DNA of 64,000 bases. Origin: Pseudocercospora fijiensis CIRAD86 (Eukaryota; Ascomycota; Dothideomycetes; Mycosphaerellales; Mycosphaerellaceae). Shown one piece after another: positions 35,503-44,800 of the stretch. The stretch lies in NCBI RefSeq assembly GCF_000340215.1, contig NW_006921537.1, positions 744,001-808,000 of the forward strand. The letters are read 5' to 3'. Made by a program: the position numbers and the translations under genes. The notes under the pieces were generated by a model, which was not told the origin of the DNA, ran no database searches, and saw only the letters and a list, made by a program, of their open reading frames with translations. Every line of letters starts with the position of its first letter. The stretch's first letter is position 1.

Positions 35503-35522
35503 CCGAACTACTACGGGGTCTA
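35503..35522 (-). repeat. hAT right terminal inverted repeat
   Basis: CCGAACTACTACGGGGTCTA, reverse complement of the left end with two transitions. Confidence 0.88.
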
Positions 35523-35530
35523 AGAATAAT
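35523..35530. repeat. hAT target-site duplication, right copy
   Basis: agaataat, identical to 4,091-4,098. Confidence 0.9.
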
Positions 35531-36899
35531 TAGCGTATTTAGGTCGGCGGCAATCTAGAAGGTAAAGGAAAAGCATATACCGAAGGCGTCTACTATAACA
35601 TTATAGTAGGTACCTACTAGCGTAACCTCCCTATTTACTCCCTATATACCGAGGGAAATGTCTCTGTTTATCGGTAGCCTAAGTTGTTTAGCCTAACGCT
35701 TACTTATTATAAGTAACTCTAAACTATTATTAAGCATTGCTAGCATCTGCTAACTATAGCTTCTAATAGTAACTTAAATATAGATAGTAAGAACGACGGC
35801 GAAGGAACGGGTAACCGCGGAAAGGTCTATATTATTAGGGATAGAGTAAAGTTCCTTAGGTCGAGGAGGTCCTACTCGACCGATTTATTAGCTAGTAAAT
35901 CGGATAGCCTTAATAGAAACCGAAACTAGAGTAGGGTCGGTATTATTACTATCCCCTCGGCCTATCTCCTTAACTCTCTCTTCGTTAGTATTATTAATAG
36001 TCTCTTAGTTCTCGTAGGTTACCGATTCGCCTTCTACTAACTCTTAGGTACCTAAAAATTTAGGAAGGAACTATAGGGAAGAGACGTCGATATAGTCTTC
36101 TCGTCCCTATTTTCGTTAGAGGGTAGCGAGGTCTTTTATAAAGGTAGTATCGTTAGGGATTCGGCTCTAGAACAGGTTAGTAGGCAAACTATATACTAGC
36201 AGCTCTCCTATAGAAACGTTAGACTTGAGGTCTAAGAACTATAAAGCCTAGAAGAGAGCGTTTGCCTTTATATCTATAGAGTTAGCTAGACTAGCACTAT
36301 ACTTATTTATATACCTATTAAAGCGAAAGCTCTTTAGATCGGATAACTTCCGCTTATAGGCCGGTAGATTAGCTAGCCCTAGGGTACTACTAATGTCGGT
36401 AGTAGCATCTTCTATATCGACCTTTAAAGTCTCCGAGACGACTAGGCTCTCTATAGGTAGGGTGCTAGGTGCGGTACTAGATTAGGTAGCGCGGTCTATA
36501 GCTGTCTAGAGAGTCTTAGTTTTAGCGGTTAACTCTCGCTATTATTTAGCCTTGTCGGCCGCCTTGTTCTTTAGTACCCTAGTAGGGGCTACCGTACTAG
36601 GGCAAGTAGGGTTCTACAGGCTCTTACCCTTGTTTTAGGACTAGGTTTAGGACCTTATAGTAGCGTAGATATCTATACTATTCTTAGTAACCGCGTAAAC
36701 ATTAGTAACTGCGTCCGGATCCTAAGAAACAAAGTTAACTTTAACGGGCTCGGTAGTACCGTTACTACTTCGCTCCTTAATCTATTTAGCCCTAACCTTC
36801 TAAGTTTCTCGTTTAGTAATAGCGGCGAGGGTACTAGTCCTAGTATCCTTAAACTCGATCTTGCCGCTATACTTCTTCTCTAGAAGGGTCCTTAGTTAA

Positions 36900-38200
36900 G
36901 GTAGCTTTAGGGCTCTCCGATCCTATTCGAAATTAATTTTATCGCCGGTATCTATATAGTAGAATTAACTATTTACTTATATAATAAGCTTCCTATTAAG
37001 AAGCTCTTTCTAGATAGGGTAGGACGATTAGATATGTTTATAACCGCTATATATCTAGCACTTGCTATCTAAGTTAGAATAGATCTTCCGTATAGCGTAG
37101 ACATCTACTAAAGGGGCTTTAGGGTAGTTAGGGTCTAAAACCTAGTAGACTAGTAGTATATCGCCTAGTATAGTAGTATCGATAACTTCCCTAACTCGCT
37201 ATAATGCCTTCGTATTTAGGTTAAGTCGGGCTAGGGATTCGGCTAAGTCCGTAACGTCTTAAGAGTGCTTAGTAATAGTAGGAGTTACGGTCTTAGGACT
37301 ACTTTGCGATTTAGGAAGGAACTTAGGTCCCTTACTTCCTATAGCTTCTTTCCTAACCTACGCTAGGTTATTCCTATCTTCGCCGTAGATAAACTTCCTC
37401 GTATCGGCGGTACTATTAATGTCGGCCTTAATATATACTAGGACCTCTTTGTATTTCCTAAAGCTCTTAGGATCGGCCTCGCTAAGCTTATAACGACGGA
37501 AGATACGCTAAGCTATTAGCTACGGCAATCCCTAGAGAAGCAACCTCGTTCTCTAAGAGTTTTCGAGGTTACTTTACTCGATACCGTCTACTAACTCGAT
37601 AAATTCGCGGACGTACCCCTTTAGGTCGTTATCCTTAGTGCGCCTTACTAAGTAGAGGGCCTCGAGCTACGCGCGACTGCCTTTAATACGACGGCTATCG
37701 CGCTCCCGATACTCCCTTAAAAAGGCTAACTTAAAGGTCTCCTAGTTAGTATTAGACTTGTCGTCCTTTTCTAGGTAGCTAACTAGGGTTCTAAGGGTTC
37801 GGTAAAGCTTAGTGCTAGTAGTCCTCGTAAGGGACCGGATCTTATACTAGTCGGACTCCCTATCGAGCTCGTACTTAATTAAGCCTTCCTTAAAGCGCTC
37901 TATATATGCTATAGCGTTCTACCCTTCGAATAAGGGATTTATACTACTCCCTAGTTCTAGCGGGCGACGCTTGCTTTAATAGAGAAGCTTAGTTTGCTTC
38001 TCTATAATCTTTATAAGGATAGTGTAGAGTGCCTCTAGCGTAGAGAGCGTAGGAGGCTCGCTTATATTAACTAGTCGCCGCCTAATTTCTTCGTTAATAG
38101 AATTAGGGGCGTTTTCGGATTTAGAGGATTCTACTAATTTAGAATTCTTAATACTCGTTTTCGCTAGAGCTAGAGCTTATTCGATTGTTAGAAAATAGTT
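36900..38200 (-). pseudogene. Gypsy A gag remnant
   Basis: Minus-strand translation: INEEIRRRLVNISEPPTLS, NPLFEG (the usual gag start of the capsid fold), YELDRESD, TLVSYLEKDDKS, FLREYRERDSRR, NDLKGYVREFIELVDGIE, and further downstream SEADPKSFRKYKEVLVYIKA. Interrupted by TAG. No zinc knuckle located with confidence. Confidence 0.65.
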
Positions 38201-38964
38201 AAAATAGAATGCTATATAAAGTTGAAATAAAATGCTATATAAATGTGTTTTTAGTATATTTGGTTTGTTATAATGTTGCTGCGCGAGAGAACGGTATATT
38301 AGGCTGTTTCTCCTAGTATTACCCCTAGGGTAGTATTAGGATTTAGCCTCCTAAGGGTCGCCTAATTACCTCTAGAAGCTAAGTTTAGTAAATTTTAGAC
38401 AAAAGCCGCTCGGAGGGAGAGACTACAATCTCTATTTATACCTAGATCCTAGAAACTAGCTCGTATCCCCTTTAGCTAGGTAGGGGGGCGGTAGCCTTCT
38501 TTTTCTAGTAGAAGGCTAAGTACTATCGAAGCGAGGCTACGAATCTAGGAACGCCCTACCCGATTAATAGGGGACTCCCCGGCTATCCGATCTGCAATCC
38601 GTATTTGCTATCTATTAATAGTCTTAGCAAACTAAGCAAGGCCGATAGGTAATTAATCTATCTCCTCCTTAGGCGGGGCTTATCTCGAGTAAGCGGTACT
38701 AAATAGGTCTTCGACCCGAAGCCGAGTCCTTAGGAGCTAGCTATAGTTATAGACTAGGCCCTAAGCTATAATAGTTCTAAGGGTTTGTAGCTTTTCGGGG
38801 TTAAAGAGATGCCTTCGTTAAGAGGTTTCTTCGCTTGTCGTAATAGCCCCTCGAGATACTTCTATATCGTCTATATCGTAGGCTCTTATCGTACCCTCGC
38901 TCTAGTTATAGCTATTCGTGCCCTAGGACTACCTTTAACATACCCGAACCTGTTAGATATAAAG

Positions 38965-38985
38965 AGATAGCCCTACCTTCGGCTC
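38965..38985 (-). other. Probable primer-binding region of Gypsy A
   Basis: Reverse complement begins GAGCCGAAGGTAGGGC and is identical over 21 bases to 6,205-6,225 of the giant Gypsy. It directly follows the LTR end. Confidence 0.5.
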
Positions 38986-39280
38986 TAATAAAGGACGGAA
39001 ACTAATACTACTACTACTACTAGCAGTAATAGTATAGGCAACCGAGGGTAATATAACCCGTAGCAATATAGGCAGCTATATTTAGCATAATAGGATAACA
39101 AGACCGTTGCTTAGGCTAATAACTAGAGCCCTGCAACATAGGCATTATAGAAGTGTAACGTAAACTATGTGCTATACGAGGTTAGTGCTCTATCTACAAT
39201 GCAGAAGGAGGCCTCTTATATAGGCTTAAAACTTAGCCTAGGTATATAGGGCCGGTTACTAGCTAATACTAGGATCTATA
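38986..39280 (-). repeat. Gypsy A 5' LTR
   Basis: About 295 bp that align along their length with 53,356-53,676 (shared words AAAGGACGGAAACTAATACT, GGAGGCCTCTT, TATAGGCAGC/TATAGGTAGC). Start and end are inferred from where alignment stops and from the adjoining primer region and pogo frame. Confidence 0.7.
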
Positions 39281-40203
39281 GAGTAAACTATTATATACTT
39301 TCTAAGCGCTAGAGAGGTATCTAGGGTAGTAAACAGGCCTAATACGAAGGCAAGCGATTGCTAAGCAATCTATAGGAGGCTAAGCTAGTCTAATATATTA
39401 ATAAGCTAACTAACTTAGGCCTACTACCGACTACCTAAATAGTACGGAATTTTACTAAATAGGTCTATAGCCGGAAGCCTAACGTAAACTAGCCTACTAG
39501 GTTTACTAGAAAGCACCTAGATATACTATCTTCTAGGTATACTAGTAACCTAGATAAGGCTCGGAAGAAGGCTAGTTTATAGTCCTCGTATACTAACTAC
39601 TTTACTAAGCTAGAAGTAAAGATAAAGAAGTATAATATTAAGCCTAAGAATATATATATAATATAGATAAGAAGGGCTTTATAATAGGTATACCTAGTAA
39701 AGCTAGAAGGATCTTTATAAAGTAGGTATTATTAAGTAGCTAGCTAAAGGGGTATATATAGGATAGTAACCGTAAATCGATAATAGTTATTACCTAGATT
39801 AGTACTAATAGTAAAGCACTCCTACCTCCCTTAATCTGTAAGGCTTAGCCTAACTAGTTTTAGGATACCTAGGTAGAAGATATAGACCTATAAATAAGAA
39901 TAGTATATAGCCTTCTTTACTAAGTTACCTTCTAGCTAGATAAACGATAAGCTTAGCTTCGTATACCTTACTTAAGTATTCGATCGCTTTATAAAGCAGA
40001 AGGCTCGTAATAGTCGCTCTTAGCGGCTATTAATACTAGATAGTTACGGCTGTTATTTAAATACAAAGTTCCTTAACTAGGCAATAAAAGACAGATACTA
40101 GTAGGCGTATATCCGCCTTATTTAACCTATATATTATAGCCTCTAGATATCTCGTTATTTACGCCTCTTATAAGCTATTACCTAATAGTCTTAAACTAGT
40201 TTA
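39281..40203 (+). pseudogene. pogo/Fot1-type DDE transposase, N-terminal and catalytic part
   Basis: Plus-strand frame: SKR.RGI.GSK (helix-turn-helix end), TNLGLPTT.IVRNF, RFTRKHLDILSSRYTSNLDKARKKA (Tc5-type HTH), KIKKYNIKPKNIY (normally followed by the first DDE Asp, here damaged). Near the end PLDISLFTPLISYYLIVLN matches the pogo hallmark QPLDVslFgPLk. The 5' end is cut by the LTR of Gypsy A; the 3' end is cut by the Helitron island and resumes at 48,676. Stops are TAG. Confidence 0.8.
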
Positions 40204-40222
40204 TTGGCAGCGCAGCTGCCAA
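40204..40222. repeat. Perfect terminal hairpin
   Basis: TTGGCAGC-GCA-GCTGCCAA: an 8-bp stem with a 3-nt loop at the very left end of the inserted island. Helitrons carry a terminal hairpin, normally near the 3' end. Confidence 0.75.
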
Positions 40223-40314
40223 TCTAGACACCGCGGCCACCGCCCGCGAAAATCCAAGTTGTCCGCCAAGACCGAAATGATTGGCTGAGAAATTTCGCAG
40301 AAGTAATATGCAAT

Positions 40315-40410
40315 CAAAGATTGAAGGGAAATTTGACTTACCCCGGATTTCAGCGTAGAACGTCAATCGAAACAAAGATTAAAGGGGAATTTAACTTACC
40401 CCGGATTTCT
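40315..40410. repeat. Two-copy 58-bp-period repeat
   Basis: CAAAGATTGAAGGGAAATTT...ACCCCGGATTT at 40,315 recurs as CAAAGATTAAAGGGGAATTT...ACCCCGGATTT at 40,373. Confidence 0.7.
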
Positions 40411-40464
40411 TAGCTTATTAGCTAGGGTATTAGCTTGATAGTAGTAATATTTAATTCAAGATTT

Positions 40465-40607
40465 AAGTACATTTCCTATTAATTGCGTATAAATAAAAAA
40501 AATAGCTAGTGTAGGACTAGTGTAGGACTCGAACCTACGACAAGTATATTTCCTATTAATTACGTATAAATAAAAAAAAATAGCTAGTGTAGGACTCGAA
40601 CCTACGA
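40465..40607 (-). repeat. Duplicated tRNA 3' half with T-run
   Basis: On the minus strand a T-arm (GTAGG-TTCGAGT-CCTAC), ACTAGCTA, an 8-9-nt T run and TTATACG follow twice: once as the end of the tRNA-like gene (to 40,581 and beyond), once more at 40,465-40,541. Each copy has a B box and a pol III-type terminator. Confidence 0.65.
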
Positions 40608-40740
40608 CCTCTTAACCCCTATCGATCTTATAACTCCTTTAAGACATATACCTTTATATAGCGGGGACTATATTAAGTAGTATAGCCGGGAGAAATAGAA
40701 TCATTAATGGTTAAGAATCATACCACTAGACTAACTAGCC
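40581..40740 (-). tRNA. tRNA-Pro-like gene with a long insertion in the anticodon loop (probably non-functional)
   Basis: From 40,740 downward: GGCTAGT, TA, GTCTAGTGGTATGAT (D arm/A box), CTTAA. Then about 95 nt with no tRNA feature, then TTAAG, AGGTC, GTAGG-TTCGAGT-CCTAC (T arm/B box), ACTAGCT, A, and a T run. The acceptor stem pairs 7/7 with one G-U, the anticodon stem 5/5 and the T stem 5/5. The D arm wording is that of eukaryotic tRNA-Pro, but no anticodon can be read because the loop is split. It could be an oversized intron, an insertion, or a tRNA-derived SINE head. Confidence 0.5.
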
Positions 40741-40801
40741 GATATATATAGAATGGAAACTAATACTCTCTATATACTTATAAAGTAGGAGCTAATAGCT
40801 C

Positions 40802-41346
40802 GATTTCCATGAAAATTTCACGTTTGATAGAACCGACCCGCGCGGTTCTAACGGTGTAATTTTCATTGAAATCGAATCAATATTCATTGAGATATTAACC
40901 GCCGAAGTTAGAGCCAACACTAGCCAACACCTACTAACACTAAATTCGAAGGTAGTCGATTTCTATGAAAATTTCACGTTTGATAGAACCGACCCGCGCG
41001 GTTCTAACGGTATAATTTTCATTGAAATCGAATCAATATTCATTGAGATATTAACCGCCGAAGTTGGAGCCAACACTAGCCAATACCTGCCAACACCAAA
41101 TTCGAAGGTGGTCGATTTCTATGAAAATTTTACGTTTGATAGAACCGACCCGCGCGGTTCTAACGGTGTAATTTTCATTGAAATCGAATCAATATTCATT
41201 GAGATATTAACCGCCGAAGTTAGAGCCAACACTAGCCAACACCTACTAACACTAAATTCGAAGGTGGTCGATTTCTATAAAAATTTCACGTTTAATAGAA
41301 CCGACCCGCGCGGTTCTAACGGTGTAATTTTTATTGAAATCGGATT
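40802..41346. repeat. 156-bp tandem repeat, 3.5 copies
   Basis: Units start at 40,802, 40,958, 41,114 and 41,270 (partial), each beginning GATTTCYATRAAAATTT and containing CCGACCCGCGCGGTTC. Period is 52 codons, so open frames repeat within it; I regard that as a by-product. Little RIP damage. It lies upstream of the Helitron ORF. Confidence 0.9.
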
Positions 41347-41832
41347 AGTATTTATCGAGATATATATAGGATACTCCGTATTCTATAGCTATCTAGTCTA
41401 GAGGCGCCCTAATATACTAGCCTATAGGGTACTAAATATTAGCCTAATCGGAGGGGCTATAGTAAGGCTCTAGGGCGTCTAGTAGGTATATCGACTTTTT
41501 TTTATACTAGACGTACAATTTTCGCTAAGTCTACGAGTTGCGCGCGTTTTAAGAGCGCTCGCGAGGCAGGGTCGCCCCCGAAGTAAGGGTTTCCTATATA
41601 AAAGTGGCCGGCTAGCGGACCTACTTTGGGAGCGGAACCGCCTTATATAGAAATCGTATCCTAGCACGTTCGGAGGATATATATATAGGAGTAGTATTTT
41701 AGATTCTTTAAAGGAACTATTTTACTGTCTTATATACGTCAAGGAGTATACCTTTAAAAACCCCTTTCGCCGAGGGAAACTAGGTACATTTACTACGGTC
41801 CTAGATCGAAATTTACCTAGGATCTATATAAT
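41347..41832. other. Helitron upstream region
   Basis: Moderately RIPped DNA, then a better preserved stretch from about 41,480. TATATAAAAG at 41,596-41,605 is a plausible TATA-like box about 230 bp before the Helitron ATG. No gene seen. Confidence 0.4.
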
Positions 41833-44800
41833 ATGGATTCTAATTCGGATACTACTCGGGATCGAGTACAAAAACAATGTTCGAGGTGTAAAACACAACG
41901 ACCTCTAAGCGATTTTAATCGAGAGGGTAGGCAGTCCTATAAGACCTGTCTTACATATCGCGAGAAACAGGCACGCAAAAGGCGGCTACAAAGGCGTTCG
42001 CGTAGCCCTACTATTAACGTAGAAGCCCCTAATATTTATCGGAGAGGTCGGGACGAAACCTCTATTGAAAGGGAGCAAAGACGGGCTATCGCGAGAGAGG
42101 ACCGCGCAAATCGGGCGTTACGATCTACTAGGGCTCCCTTACTTGCCCGCGATATAAATTCATTTACCTGTAGCGGCTGTAATATACCTCGGCCCTATAG
42201 AGAATGTCGGGTAGTTAATTCTACCCTCTGCTCGTATTGTTCGAATCCCGGTATTTCGGATATTACTACTAAGCTAAAGTGGTGCGAAACGGGTAGCTAC
42301 TTTACTACCCGATCGGAATTTCAGGCCGGTAGTCTCGAATATGGTTACTGCCGGCAACACGGTATCTTTCCCTCTACGATTCCTAGCTCTAGTAGGGCTT
42401 CCGAGTCGTCGAGGTCTCGAATGAATAGGCGTTCTCTTAATCGAATTCGCGAGGCAGCCCAGGCTACTCGCGAACTAGATGAGGGTAATCTTAGCCTTAA
42501 AAACGCCGAAACACTAGAACAACGTCGTACTCGACCGGCTCTATCTAATACCGACTTCGACCGGTATATACGATTTAGCCGACAGGGAGATACTATATCT
42601 TGGATACGGTGTCAAATATGCCCCCGCCGCTGGTTAGATCTTAAGCTAGATCCTACTACCGGCGCTTGTAGCTCTTGTTTAAAGGCTATTAAGTCGAACC
42701 CCCCTCGAATTCCCCTATTCTCTAGGGCAAATAATATGGACCCGGGCGAGCTACCGGTAGATTTGCCTAAGCTTAGCGATATAGAACAGCTCCTAATCGC
42801 TAGGGTCCATACTGCCGTTAACGTACTTACGGTCCGGGGCTAGCAGTATAAGTACCGCGGACATGTCGCTCATTTCCTTCGCGATATAGTCTCTGTTTAT
42901 AACAAACTGCCGCGACTACCTAATAAGGTAGATATACTATTACTTAGGCCTCGGAACCTAAATACTAATGAGATTGCGTCCTTTAATCGCGAATTCCGCG
43001 TTCGTAGGCAGGCTATTAAGTTGTAGTTAGAGTATTTAAAGGATAATCATCCCGGATATTCTGATATCGAAATAGACCCTACGCTATTGTCTCAGCTTCC
43101 GCAAGATAATAGCGTATTAGGTCAAATTCAAACCGAGTTAGTAGAGTCCGATGAAACTACTACTAGCGATCGGCCACAATATTTAGATACTACCGGCGAG
43201 GACGAGGAATTTCCTATTGAAACCGCCGCTGTCCCGCAATTAGGGCAAACCCGGGATCCTAATCAAACCCTACTAGATAACCTACGGTCTGTAGAGAGTA
43301 TAGCAGGGGGGGATAATCCCGAGGTTAGCCGGGTAGGCCCCCAGAATCCGACCGAAGTTAGCCGGGGACCCCCCGGGACGAGTCTACATCGATTAGCCCA
43401 GCCTCGCAGTCTACCCCACTTAACGTAGCCCCATTTACAGGCGCGACCTATCGACGAGTGGGATACTAATAGTAGCCTTCTATCACTTGCCTTTCCGTAC
43501 CTATATCCTACAGGGCAGGGCGATTTTTATAGCCCTCGCGAAAGGACAGTTAGTTTTAAGGACTATATTCAAGCCCTACTATACTATTACGACGGTCGAT
43601 TTGGTTCCCATACTAGCTGGCGGTATACGGTATTTAATATCTATTACCGAAGCTTAACTCGTAGCTAGTCTACGTACCTTGCCCGTAGTCTCGAAGTTGC
43701 TAATAGCCTTACAAAGGAGCAACTACGGGAGGCCTTACTAAACCCGGAGTCCCCGGATTCTAAGTCTATTTTAGACACAATTACAAGGCACGGGCGGTCC
43801 CTAATTGGTACGAGGCCGTATATAGGCGCCCGCCGAATGGAACTAGAAGCGATGGTTCGGTCTCTAGGATGTCCGGCGCTTTTTGGAACCTGTAGTCCCG
43901 CCGATCTACAGTGGGACCATTTACTTCGGTTAAGTCCGTTCTATAACGAATGGAAAACAGGTAGTTCGGCCGATTCTATCCGTCTAGCACGGGAGTTTCT
44001 TAAGGACTATCCGCATATCGTAGTAGATCTATTTAAGCGTCGGTTAAAGCTCTTGTTTAAGACTGTCCTAGAGCCTAAATTTAGGGTATCTGACTCATGG
44101 ATTCGGTTTGAGTTTCAAGGGAGAGGTAGTATTCACGCGCACTTTTTTCTTTGGATAGACGAGCTACCATCGATTAGTGTTACTACTGACGAGGGGCGTT
44201 CGGCACTTGCTACACGTTGGGATAGACATATCGTTGCCTTAAATCCGGATACTAGTCGGCAGGGTGCCCCTATTGGCCGTAGTGCTATAAATTCGGATAC
44301 CTCGGAAATAGAAAACAATCTCGAGTTTCTCTCGGATCTTGTAAACCGACTTCAGCGGCACTCGTGTAACGATTATTGCCTACGCCGTAAGAAGGGACAA
44401 GATGCGGCCGATACTACGAAATATTGCCGGTTTCACTTTCCGCGTACTATCCTAGAGAGGGCCGAGGTTTCTAATCGCTATAACGACAAGTTTGTTACAT
44501 ATATTGCCGAGTGTAACGATCAGAACCTTAATCACTTTAATCCCCTTTTAACGATAGCCTGGAGAGCGAATACCGATCTTACTCCGTGTACCGATATTAA
44601 GGCAGTACTACAATATATTGTTAAGTACTGTTCGAAAGCCGAGGTTGCTACAAAGCCCTATTCAGAACTTATACGGGATATCCTGCCCCGTATATCTGAT
44701 AGGAGGCCCTTAGTCTCGCTTGCCGCTAAGCTACTTAATAAGCTAGTTTCTGAAAGAGATTGGTCCGCATAAGAGGTTTCGTTTATTCTACTAGGTTATA

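Larger units (their letters stand above)
4099..35522 (-). mobile_element. Large hAT DNA transposon (about 10 kb net), carrying nested elements
   Basis: Terminal inverted repeats of 20 bp match at 18/20 (left TAAACCCCGCAGTAGTTCGG; right, reverse-complemented, TAGACCCCGTAGTAGTTCGG), both mismatches being RIP-type transitions. The element is flanked by the perfect duplication agaataat. Inside are a hAT transposase (minus strand, about 30,190-32,520), several unrecognised accessory ORFs, and GCCGG iteron clusters. A 21.5-kb retrotransposon block (5,845-27,304) is nested in it. Removing that gives about 9.96 kb, much longer than a hAT that carries only a transposase (roughly 3-4 kb). It sits inside Gypsy A. 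Confidence 0.9.
35531..39280 (-). mobile_element. Gypsy A, 5' portion (LTR, leader, gag)
   Basis: Minus-strand continuation of the element at 1-4,098 across the hAT. It holds the 5' LTR (38,986-39,280), a primer-site-like 21-mer and a gag. It ends in the pogo transposase reading frame, so Gypsy A inserted there. Confidence 0.75.

Noticed and set aside
41108..41401. 97-codon open frame reading VDFYENFTFDRTDPRGSNG repeats
   Set aside because: It exists because the 156-bp tandem unit is a multiple of three with few stops; no start context, family or decay pattern supports a protein.
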